Shown here piece by piece: positions 14,210 to 26,100 of a stretch of DNA of 64,000 nucleotides. The notes under the pieces were generated by a model, which saw only the letters and a list, made by a program, of their open reading frames with translations, was not told the origin of the DNA and searched no databases. The position numbers were made by a program, and so were the translations under genes. Location: contig VCCP01000007.1 in the NCBI GenBank assembly GCA_005765155.1, positions 558,001-622,000 on the forward strand, given 5' to 3'. How positions within the stretch are numbered: the stretch's first letter is position 1; each line of letters begins with the position of its first letter. Source of the stretch: Zelopaecilomyces penicillatus (Eukaryota; Ascomycota; Sordariomycetes; Hypocreales; Pseudodiploosporaceae).

Positions 14210-15640
14210 TCTATTTATTATATTATTATTTTTCCTAGGAATATATTTAATAATAAAATTAAATAATATAATATAATTAATCTAATAGGTAATAAGATTA
14301 TTTAATATATTATAAATAATACTATTAAGCTGGTATATAAGAATATATATATCTATCTCTAAGATAAATTATATATTATAGATATATCCTTTAAGCTTTT
14401 AAAATATAAAAAGAATAGCCTTATACTTTTACTTTATTATATTATAACTATATTTAGCCTTATTCTAATAATCACTTTTAAACCTAATTAAATATTATTA
14501 TTTATCTAGAACTTATATTAAAACTATTCCTTATTCTTTAAGGCTAGTATCTATTATAAGTATAATTTCTTTATTCTTTTTAAAAAGATTAAATAATATT
14601 AGAATAAAGATAGTTATTATTATATCTTTAAGCTTAGCTATTACCTTTAATTATAATTCTCTTTACTTTTAAAAGGCTTTCTTTTATAATAAGGTAATAA
14701 AAGAGAAAGTAATAATAATAAAATTATATATTTAAATTTAATAATAATTAATAAATCTAAAAAAGGCCTTAATATCTATTATATTATAATAGATAAGTTA
14801 TTCTAAGATCTTAATAATTTTCTTTTTAACTGGTTTTTTTTTAAATATCTTATAAAGAAATCTAATAATAATAATTATATTTTAATAATATCTTGATTTC
14901 CCTTTTAATATTATATATCTAAAGAGCTTAATATTAAAGAAGATTTTATTAAGGTTTTATAAATACTTAAGTATATATTTTTATATCCTAAAAAGAATCT
15001 CTTTATTATTATAAATAGATTATAATCTATATATAATAATATTATTAAGAAAGGATTTATAAATATTTAAAATAAGATTAAATAATATTTAAGTTATAAT
15101 TCTTATAAACTAGGCTATAGAATTTATAATACTTTAAAAGAGTATATATATCCTTAAAAGATTAATAATAAAAAAAAATATAATAAGATCCTTACTTTTT
15201 TTATTTAATAAGATTTAATTATAACCAGAAAAGAAATCTAATAATAAGAGTATAATATATATAAAGAAATCTTTATTAAAGGAATTAATATTAAAAAAGA
15301 TAAATATATTTTTAAAAGTAATAGTATTATATTTTATAATAATATTAATTAAATAAAACCTCTTATCCTTTTTCTTAATAAAGAAATATTAGTTCTTATA
15401 AAAAATATAAGATTCTTTTAATATATAATTCTTAAAGTATACCTTTAATAATTTTATAGCTTTTACTTTTAATTTTTATAGAATAAAGATAAAATATATC
15501 TACTAGATTAAATAAGGAATTATTTTAATAATTTAAGAAGATATAATTAATAAATTAAATATTCTACTTTCTTTAAATTACTAAAATAAAGCCTATTCTT
15601 TATTATAAAAAACCTCTAAGAAAATATTAATCTTTTATTA
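14210..15640 (-). pseudogene. Decayed reverse transcriptase and RNase H of element A
   Basis: This stretch is colinear in inverted orientation with the RT/RNase H of B (31030-32460), which reads clearly as a fungal Ty3/Gypsy RT. It has the same order of blocks, heavy TAA/TAG replacement of Gln/Trp codons, and no intact frame. Confidence 0.65.
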
Positions 15641-16344
15641 AATTAATATATCCTTAATTTAAAAAAGGATTTCTTTAAGGTATTTTTTATAGAATTAGAA
15701 TCCTTTAAATATATTAAAGAACTTTAAGATAATATATTTAATAAAAGGTGTATTTAAATTGATTCTTCCCTTTATTTTCTTTTATTTCTTTTTTTTCTAA
15801 AATAGATTACTATTAGGAATAGATCTATTTAAAGAAATATTATTAATAGGATTAACTTTATTAGCCTTCTTCTTATATAAGGTATAGATATATATCTTAA
15901 AGGGATTATATAATTAATATATTTCCTTTTTTTTAGATTTTTTCTTTTTCTTTAAAAAGTTTAATTTAATCTTAGCTATTTTTAAAGCTTTAATATATTG
16001 CATTATAGATTCTATTAATATATACCTAATAATTATTTTATTATTATTAAAGTTAAGCTTTATAAATATTTTTTTATTATTTTTAAGGAGCTATTTTAGA
16101 TTAATTAATTCCTTATTATTAACTATACCTTTAATAATATAATTAATATTTAGTTTTCTAAGGAATTAGGTTTATTTTATTTCTAATAAATAGTATCTAT
16201 AATAGGAGTAATTATTTATACTTATTTTATTTAGTATTATATATATAAGTCTTTGCTCTTTTAAGAATAATTAAATAATAGTTTAGCTATTCTAATAAAT
16301 AATATCCTTAGGATAAAGAGTATTATAACTCTATTTAATACTAT

Positions 16345-16739
16345 TTTAAAATAAGGAAAATAACATATATAATAACACTAACACTACTTATAGAACTATA
16401 GTATGATTTTAAGGTAGTTATATAGCTAGTGTAGTCTATAAGGATTAAATAGGTAAGAAAAGCTATAAAGCAGTAATATAATAAAATAAACTTAAGAGAT
16501 TAATTAATTATCCTATAATTAATTAAATAAAGAAGATAGCTTTTTAATAGCTAGTTTTTTAAATATACTAGAAAAATTCTTAGATAAAAGAGAAAAAAAC
16601 TTAAATTAAATAATATCTATTTTATTTAAATAATCTAAATATAGCTTATCTACTTATATAATTTAATCCCTTTAAATATAGCTTATATAGCTATAGCTTA
16701 ATTAATTAATAAAAGGGTATATTTAATCTAGTTATTAAA
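16345..16739 (-). repeat. 3' LTR of element M
   Basis: A 395-bp family LTR in minus orientation, starting TTTAAAATAAGG and ending TCTAGTTATTAAA on the plus strand. The sequence following it (from 16740) is colinear with that following 7880, confirming that both are the 3' ends of related elements. Confidence 0.85.
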
Positions 16740-19715
16740 ACCCTTTTAATAAATATTAAAGATAACCCTATTATTAAATTAAGTAATATTTATAATTAAT
16801 TAAGTAATAGTATTTAAATATAATCTTTGGATATTTATATATATATACTTTATTTCTTTTATCTTATTTATTCTTAATTAAGTATTCCTTTAATATTTAA
16901 TCCCTTTAATTTTTTTAATATCCTTAAAGTATTTAACTATATTATTTAATCTATAAATAGAGATATTACTAGTTATACTTATATAGTATAGTATTTAGAT
17001 TTACTAGATTAAATAGTTTAAATTATTAAGCTATTAAAAGAAGCTTTTATTATCTTCTTAATATATTAAAAGATCCCTTCTATAATTATTTTATTAGAAT
17101 AAAGATTAATATAATTATTAGAGTATTCAATATATAATATAAGCCTTTTAATAAGGAATATATTATTTATCTTTTTAATAAATTTAATAGTTATAGTATA
17201 CTTTATTACTTTTAAGTATTATAAAGGTAAATTAATATTTATTTAAATAATAATCTTTTTTTTATATCTTATAGATTAAATTAGTGGTATATAGTATAGA
17301 GGGGGTTAAGGGTTTAATTTCTTTTATTAGCTTTTTTATTTTTTTTCTAGATTTCCCTTTTCTTTATTAAAAGGATTAGTTTATTTATAAGAAAGATATT
17401 TATTATTTAATTAAAATACCTTACTTAGATTCCTATTAATAAATTACCTTAGGGTTATAATAATATCCTTAAAAATATTAATATCCTTGTTTAAGTTAGT
17501 TATAGAAGTATTTAAAGAAGTTGATTTAATTATCTATTTCTTAAAGATAATCTATTTCTAGGGATTTAAGTATAATATAAGCTATATTAATATAGATTTT
17601 ATCTTCTTGCTTAATAAATCTTAATTAAGTGATTCTTAAGTATTCTTAATATTATTATATATAAATAAAGTAAATCTGGATAAAAGCCTAGAGATTAAAT
17701 AAATACTAAATAATCTATTTCTATTAGCTTTTAAAGAATATTATTAAAATATTATTATTTAATTATTATTAGATTAAGCTATAATTAACTTAGCTTTTTT
17801 AATAGTAATTATATTAATAGTCTTAATTAGTTTAGGTTTGATTATTTTATTATATTTAAATTTATTATTTAATTATTAATTAATAATAGTTTTAAAGAGT
17901 ATAGGCTTTTATATTTTAATAGGATAAATAAACTACCTTATAATAGTTTATATAAATAGTATAAGTAGGCTATCTTTTATAGGTATATAAAAGATTTTAG
18001 AGTTTTTATATAATATAGATAAAGTATATCTATTAATTAAGAATAATATAATATCTTTTAGGTAAATAAAATAAAGTATTTTATTTATATCTTAATTATA
18101 AATTATTTAATTATTAAGATTTTATAGGGTAGTATAATAAAAGCTTTATAAATACTTAATTATATCTAATTTATTAATAATAAGATATAGTATAGTACTT
18201 CTTACTTTAAATATATAACTAGATATAGACTAATTTAAATTATTAAATAGGTATTAATCTTTTAATAATAAATAAAGAAGATTATTAAGAAGTAAATAAA
18301 ATATATTATTATAAGATTATTTAATCTTATTTAAATCTTCTTTAATTTAATTAAAATAAGAATAAAATTTAATTAATCCTTTAATAATAATATAGATCTA
18401 AAAGAAAGATAGATAGTTATACTTTTAACCTTATATTTATATTATATATAGGATAGTAATAAATATAAAGTTATAGGGGAGATTAAGCTTATAAAGTATT
18501 TATTTTTATAGATATATAAACTCTTTAATATAATATATTTATTTATCTATTTATAAATTAAAGATATAAAACTAGCTTTTAAATTAATCTTAAATAAAGA
18601 AATACTAATATATATTCTTATAATTAATAAATCTAATAAAGAATTATTTATTAAATATATTTTTATAAAAGATAACTAGCCTATTAAGATAATTATAAGT
18701 ATTAAATATTAATTAATTATAGGATTTAAATTTATATAAAATATTAAAGAGATCTATATATATATAAAAGTATTTCTTTAATTTAAAAATATATATTACT
18801 CTAGGGGCTATAAATATATTATTAGAGATATTATAGAATATAATTTAAAGCAAAGCGTATAATATAAAATTAATAGCTTAATCTTTATTCTTTAATATAT
18901 ATAATAATTAATAAAGCTTAATTAAATAATTACTCTAGTTCTATCCTTATAAGCCTTAAGGGAATAGCTATATAATAGAGATAAGACTATATATAGTTAA
19001 ATCTAGGGTATCTATATTAAAATTCTAAGGAAGGGTTAATAATAGATTAGGTTAATCTTATTAAAGGATTATAAAGCAGGGTTATTTAAAAAACCCTAGA
19101 TTTATTATAAATATAATATATTTATTAATATAATTATAAAATAAATCTATATCTTTTTTAAACTATATTATTCTTATAATAATAGTAAGGCTTATATTTT
19201 TAATATTTATTTAAAGGAAGGGTATAAGTATTTTAAAAGTTCTTTATTATTTTAATATTATATATTAATAAGGAATTAAATAAGGGTATAATTAAATAAT
19301 AACAGAGATTAAGGGAATAAAATAAGATAATATAGGTATTAGGGGAGGTGGTAGAGATAGAAGGGGGTGATATATATAAGGTATCTCTTTATAAAAGAGA
19401 GCTTTATAAATATATAAGGGTTTAAATTAATAACCCTTTATAATTATATATAATCACTTAATTAAAGGTATTTTTTATTATAGATAGCTTTTCCTTTAAA
19501 ATATAGCTTTTTATTATATTTAATAGTGATTTATAGCTAATAAATAATATATATTTTTGTTTATATACTTTTTAAAAGGGCAGCCTTTTAACTCTTATAA
19601 CTTTTCCTCTTTTACCTTATAACTTAGCCCTTTTAACTTTAGGATTATTAATCTGCCTCTTATTCTCTTTAGGTTATTACTATAGATATTATTTAATTAT
19701 AAAAACTGGTTAGGG
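16740..19715 (-). other. Post-integrase module of M, 3' portion
   Basis: This is nearly the same sequence as 7881-10855 of A, in the same orientation, with independent RIP differences. It ends at the insertion point of B, where AGGG (19712-19715) is the left target duplication. It has the same unresolved coding content as the module in A and B, and nothing else is recognisable in it. Confidence 0.55.
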
Positions 19716-20112
19716 TTTGATGACTGGGTTGAATATACCCTCTTGCTAATTGATTAAGCTGTAGCTGTATAAGCTGTATTTAAGAGGATTGAACTATATA
19801 AATAGATAGGCTATACCTAAACTATTTAAATAGGGTAGATATTATTTAATTTAAGTTTTTTCCCCCTTCTATCTAAGAATATTTCTAATATATTTAAAAG
19901 ATTAATTATTAAAAAGCTATTTTCTTTATTTAATTAATTATAGGATAATTAATTAATCTTTTAAGTTTATTTTATTATATTATTACTTTATAGCTTTTCT
20001 TATCTATTTAATCCTTATAAACTATACTAGCTATATAACTACCTTAAAAATATATTATAGTTATATAAATAGTATTAGTATTATTATATATATTATTTTC
20101 TTTTTATTGAAA
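19716..20112 (+). repeat. 5' LTR of element B
   Basis: A 397-bp LTR in sense orientation, starting TTTGATGACTGGGTTGAA and ending in ATTGAAA. It retains ancestral TGATGACTGGG bases lost in other copies, which helps define the family terminus as TTTGATA...TATCAAA. Confidence 0.85.
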
Positions 20113-23100
20113 CTAATAATTAAGATAAAGGGATATCTTATTTATTTTACTATTAAAAGGATTAATTAATACTAAACTGATAATATAATATATTTAAGGG
20201 TATTTTTAAGCTATTATAAGGATTAATCTAAGAAGAATTATTATAGATATCTTTATAAAACCTTTTAATTAATATAATTAAAAGATACCTTTAAGGATAA
20301 TAGCCTAGAAATCTAAAAGTAAAAGAGCTAAGCTTATTTATTAAAAAACTTAAAATCTATAAAATAAGGATATTATATACTATCCTAATTAAATAATAAG
20401 GTATTATTAATTTCTTTTTTATTAAAATTTAATATTATAGAATATTAAATTATTAAGAGAAAAAATAAGGAAATATTTAATCCTAAGATAAGCTTTTATT
20501 TAGAATATATATAAAAAATAATTTATATATTAAATATTAAATTAAAAAGATAGGGTATTTTAAATTTATTAATTTTATTTAATTGAAATATAAGTAAGTA
20601 TAAAAAGAATTATTATAAATAATCAGCTTATATAGCTTTTAATACTAATTATTTAATTAATAATAAATAGTATTAGTTATATATTAATCCTTGGTTTTGC
20701 TTTTTTATATTATAGGTTAATATTCTAATAGTTTAGTTAATCTTAAGAAATCTTTTTATCTTTTTTCTCTTTTTATAGGTTTTATCCCTGGTATTAAAGA
20801 AGCTTTTTATTTAGAAGTAATCTTAGTATTTTAAAAATAAGATATTATTTAATTATAATAAAATAGGAATTATTATCTTTAATTTAAATATAATATCTAT
20901 TCCTAAAAAAAAGGTTTTATATTAATACTAGAATATAATTAATAAGGTATAATTATATAAGAGTTAAGATAACTCCTTCTTAGATTAGATATTTAAATAC
21001 CTTTATAATAGAAAGCCTTTATTATTATTTAATCTTCTTAGTATATTACTAGCCCCTGGTTTAAATAAATACTTTTTATATTAAAAAAGAAGATCTTTAA
21101 ATAGCTCTAACTCTATTATTAGAATTACTATTCCTAAGATTATTATATTTAATATTCTTACTTTAAGTACTTCTTTACCTAATATAATATTTATTATAAA
21201 TTCTAATAACCCTTTCTTTAATAGATCAGGCTTATAATTAATTAATTAATTAAAAGATAATATTATTAAGAGTTTTTAATAAAATATTATTAAGATTAAT
21301 ACTATTCTTTTTAATAATCTTAAGGATATCCTTATTATAAATAAATCTAAGAGATATATTATTAATCTTAAGCTTATTAAATATTTTAATAGGATTAATA
21401 TTATTAAATACCTTTTAAATTATAAGTTTAAAATAAAAAATAATAATATAATTAATAAAAAAAAATATAATTATTTTATATATTATATAATTAATATTTA
21501 TAAGGATATTATTTAATGATTTATCTATAACCTTTTATAGATAAAAGCTAAAAAAGTATTAAAGAGTTGTTTTTTTAAAGGAGATTTATAGTAGTTAAGA
21601 TTATATAAAGATTATTTAAAAATGCTTAAATAATAGTACCTAGAATCTATTAAAGATATTTTAGATTAATTTAATAGATATAGATTCTATACTTCTTAAT
21701 ATAATTTAAATTAAAAGGATTTAAAATTATTATCTTATATATTATATAAGATTATACTAATAAGGCTCCTTATTAAGATTATTTAAATAAATTCTATTAA
21801 TAATCCTTATAAATTTAAAAAGATACTGTATAAGCAGTTCTAAGGATACTTTAATAATTAAATGATTATTAGATTAGCTATTAAATAGTATAAGACTTCT
21901 AATAGTTTTAGGAATTAAATAAATATAATTATTATTAAAATAATACTTAATTAAGTTATTATAATAAAGAATCTAATTATATAGGACCTTAATTCTAAAG
22001 AAAAGTTTTTTCTAACTATTATTAAGATTATACCCCCTAAAGCTAAGCTAATAGATATAAAGAAGTTAATTAAATTTATTAATAATCTTAAGATTAATAT
22101 AGCTATTAAAGAAGATATTATTTAAATAATTATTAAAATATAAATAAGTATTAATATATATATTAATAAGGATTTATAGTATAAAGGCTTAATAAGTTTT
22201 TTATTTAATTAAATAATATTTAATCTTAATAATAATAAGGATTTTAATATCTTCTTCTTTAAGGGAGATAGAATAAGAATAATTATTAATATTATAATTT
22301 ATTAAGTTATTTTCCCTTTTATTATAATAAATTAATATATAATATTAAACTTAGGTTTTATATATATAATTTATATACTAAGATATTAAATCTAGGATAT
22401 ATTATAGGTTAAAGTATAATTCCTTCTATTATTATATAGTAGTTCCTTAAGATAAAAGGATACTATTAAAAGTTTATAATAGTTTAGGCTATTAACTTCT
22501 TTGATTATATAGTTATACCTTTTATTCTCTTAATTAAAATTAAAGCCTTTTAATACTTTAAATAAATATTAAATAAATATAAAAATATAATCTTTAGAAA
22601 ATATATCCCTTACCTAGGCCTTAAATAATAATCTATAAAATTATAATACTTAGATATTATATTTAATAAAAATATAATCTAAACTTCTTTTATATTACTC
22701 TTTTAATATAAAGATATAAAGGATTAAATAATATTAATATATATAATCAATATAAATATTAATAAAAGAAAAAGATAAAAGGATAATAATAAAGAGTTAA
22801 TTAAATATTTAATTATTATATATTAAAAGGCTACTTCTAAGGCTACCCTAATATTAGATAAGATAATACCTTTTAATCTAATAATTATATTTAAGAATAT
22901 ATTATAAATAATAGATTAAAATATAAGATTTCCTTATTATTAATTAAAATTAAAAAAGACCTTGCTTATAAAGATAATTATTATATTATTTTATATATTA
23001 ATTAATCTTAATTTAGAGCTTAGAATAATTATAGATTAGAATCTATTAGATTAGGCTAAAGATATAATAAAAGTCCTTTATATCCCTAGGAATAGATTAA

Positions 23101-23200
23101 ATAATCCTATATCTTTAATAAAGCTAAAGAATATAATAGGAGTAATTTAAGTTTATTTATAGATAAGATATAATAAAGCTTTTTTTAATAAGCTAATTAA
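20113..23200 (+). pseudogene. Decayed leader and gag of element B
   Basis: The leader follows the LTR (20113 to about 20900), then a gag-like frame. A capsid-like segment lies near 21600-22000, rich in Leu/Ile/Tyr with regularly spaced Gln/stop codons. Charged segments lie downstream. I recognise no zinc knuckle. The assignment rests on position between 5' LTR and retropepsin and on colinearity with A and M. The ends are approximate. Confidence 0.5.
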
Positions 23201-23479
23201 ATAATTATATATTAGTATTATAACTATAATTAAGATATAAGAAGAAGCTTCTTTTAATTATAATTAGTATTAAATAATATTATCTGATTAAGGTTAAGAT
23301 AATATAGATTTATTAGGCTTATATTATTTCTATATTCTAGAATTAATTAAAGATAATCTTTATAATAATATAAGCTTCTCTTTTAATAAAATACCTTATA
23401 AGATTATTTAAATATATTTAAATAGTTATTAGTTATTAAATATATAATAAATACCTAAGATTTAAATTAGGATTAATTC

Positions 23480-23760
23480 TTAAAAAGGGAAAGCAATAAA
23501 TATATTTATTAATTTAAGCTCTGAAGGTAATATTATCTTAAAATCACTAGCTAAGAAATATAAGATTAAATATAATCTAATTAAGATTAAAATAATATTA
23601 TTTTTTAAATAAATTATTTAAATAATTAAAGAAATAGAAGTTTGATTTTATATAGGAATTGCTTAGATATTTATTTATCTATATATAATATTAGATAGAG
23701 TTATAATACCCTTTATCCTAGGGATATTATTTATTAGAATAGCTAAGCTATTATTTTATT
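23480..23760 (+). pseudogene. Decayed retropepsin of element B
   Basis: The frame gives 'Phe-Ile-Asn-Leu-Ser-Ser-Glu-Gly-Asn-Ile-Ile', matching the retropepsin active-site region D-[LT]-G-[SA]-x-G-N after D-to-N and G-to-S RIP changes. It is followed by a beta-strand-rich stretch and a second conserved hydrophobic Ile-Leu-Gly-Ile-x-Phe-Ile motif (ILGxPF-like) at about 23720-23740. Retropepsin cleaves the gag-pol polyprotein. Copia element K inserted about 90 bp downstream. Confidence 0.6.
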
Positions 23761-23855
23761 ATTCTTAGAAGAGTAAAGATTTATATATATAATATTAAAT
23801 AAGATAAGTATAAATAATTATTTTTATTATAGGTATTATTTATTAAGAATAAAAT

Positions 23856-24272
23856 TGTTAAAATAAGTGGGTTTTTCTATATATAACAGCCTGACCTGCT
23901 ATAGTCTAGCAGCTTAACCTACTACAGCCTAGCAGCTAGACCTACACAGCCTAATAAGCTAAGCTTACACAGCCCTTATAGCTTAACCTATAAAAAGATA
24001 AACTAGTACTTACTTTCTATTTTAGTATTTAAAATATCTAATAATTCCAAATAATTATTTAAAATATCTTAAATAATTTTAAATTATCTTAGAATTAAAT
24101 AAATATAAAAGATAAAAGGATTCCTAATTATATCCTTCTTCTTTTTTTATATTAGCAATATAATCACTTCTTTCTTCTTTTCTATAAACTTTTACCTAGA
24201 TAATTATTATACCTTTCTTTCACTATTATCATTACTAGCTTTAACTATAGCCTATATTATAAAATTATAATA
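23856..24272 (+). repeat. 5' LTR of copia K
   Basis: It starts TGTTAAAATAAGTGGG and ends TTATAATA (from an ancestral ...CAACA). It contains short direct repeats of a TATAGTCTAGCAGCTTAACC-like unit near 23895-23960. The internal sequence right after it (GATTATAAGCC, 24273 on) is the place for the tRNA primer-binding site, though I could not assign a tRNA. Confidence 0.9.
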
Positions 24273-24849
24273 GATTATAAGCCTAAAAGATAATTATTTT
24301 AGACTATAAAAAGAAAACTCTTTTTCTACTATATTCAGCCTTTTTATATATTAGATTTTTCACCCCCTCTTCTAATTAATCAGACCTATATTTCCTATTA
24401 ATTAAAAGTTATAAAAAATATTATATATATAAGAGTTAAATATCAGACCTATAGCTTATAGTATAACCCACTTTCAGATTTATAGATTACTAATTCAAAC
24501 TTATAAACTTATAAATCATAGCTTTATTAACTATATTAAATACAATTAATCACTTAAATTACTAATTAACTTTATAAAAGCCCTATATAAGACTATATCG
24601 ATCGGCTGATTAAGTAAAGGCACTATACCAGCTATACTATAACACTATTATAAACTAATATATAACAGGCAACCCCCATACCTATCAACCTCTTTAGCTA
24701 ATTAACTAGATTTAAAGCTCTTACTAAGACCCAGCCACTTATAGTACTGCTATAACCAGTACTTTCAGCTGTTTATAATACTATTATATAGCTATAAGCT
24801 TATTTTTAAAAGCTTATTTCTTATTTATACCACTATAACTATTAGTTAT

Positions 24850-26100
24850 AGCAGTCTAACCCTGAAAATATTAAATTAAAACCTTTTAATAGAAGATAAT
24901 CTATTAAAATTATAGGCTCTTTGATCTTAGATATAGGAACTTATATAATAACTATAAAAGTTATAAGCCTAATTTATAGTAGCCAATAGTATTAAAGAGC
25001 CCTTATAACCTTAACTTCAGCCACCTTAGCCACTACCATAGCCTATATAGTCTACTAACCTATTAAATGATCTAGCCTTAAAGGAGCTATCTAAGAAAAT
25101 ATAGGCCTTTTTAGAAGCTTTTAGGCTAAAAGGCCCTAATAATTATAATTAATAGCTTTAAGCCCTATCTATCTAGCTACAAGCATTAGGATTATTTAAT
25201 TTTCTATTAAAACCCATTATAAGCAGCTAACTTAATAATTATTATTAGGCTATTTTACTTCTATTACTTTATAACAGCTGCTTATAGTACCTATAAGCTT
25301 TTATAAGCTAGGCTATAATACCTCTAAAAGCTTATTAAATACTAAATAAGTAATATTACTATAGTACTACCCTATAGCATAGAACCCTCTATAATACCTT
25401 TCACAAACTTAGCTTTAGCAGTTATAAAGGCTTTATAGAGGCATTTAATAATAAATTTAATACCTAACTCGCTAGGCTATAACTAGCTTTAGTTATTATA
25501 TAGCCTATAAATCAGATAAATTAGTATCTAAAGGCTATAAAAGATGCTTTTCTATAATAGGCTAAACACTAAAGGAATAATATCAGGATTTATATAATGC
25601 TTAACACCTTATTAAATACCCTGAATTTATAGTTCCTTATAACAGACTTATTAAAAGAGCTATAAAATAAAAGCTCTTTAATTATAAAAGCTAGCTCTTA
25701 TAAAGCTAGGGAAACTAAGGAACCTTCTAAAAAGACCTATAAGGACTTTAAGAAAAAGGAGAAAATATTTAAATCTATTAAAAAGCAGCCTTATAAGCTC
25801 TTTTAAAAGAATAAAAGAATAAAGAAGCCTATTACTAATAGTAAGGAGCCTGATAAAGCTTTCTTTATAATAGGTACTTATAATCTATCTATAGATAACT
25901 AGAATATTATAGCTAGTACCTAGAGCTCTGATTCTAAATCTGATATAGAAGGTTTAAAAGCTATAAAGCCTAAAGAATCAGCTTATAACACCTACCAGAC
26001 TATTAATCTAAAGAATATCCTATTATATAATACCAGCTTAATATATTATATTATTAATAATAGAATCCTTTTTATTAGTTATAATACCTATAATAAAAGA
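24850..26100 (+). pseudogene. Decayed gag of copia K
   Basis: Read with TAG/TAA as Gln, the frame at about 25080-25450 is a copia capsid-like segment. 'KGPNNYN' is followed by alternating Leu/Gln residues and 'LGLFNFLLK', comparable with the 'F-x-G-x-N-Y' start and 'ALG-L' helix of copia gag proteins. Upstream sequence (24273-24850) is leader. Downstream, an acidic Ser/Asp-rich segment near 25910-25990 leads toward pol. Stops derive mostly from CAG/CAA codons. Confidence 0.6.

Noticed and set aside
7486..16739. A separate 9.25-kb element bounded by the LTRs at 7486 and 16345
   Set aside because: It would lack gag. The sequence at 16344 instead resumes at 48644, and CTAT flanks both A and M. 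So the two LTRs belong to different, nested elements.
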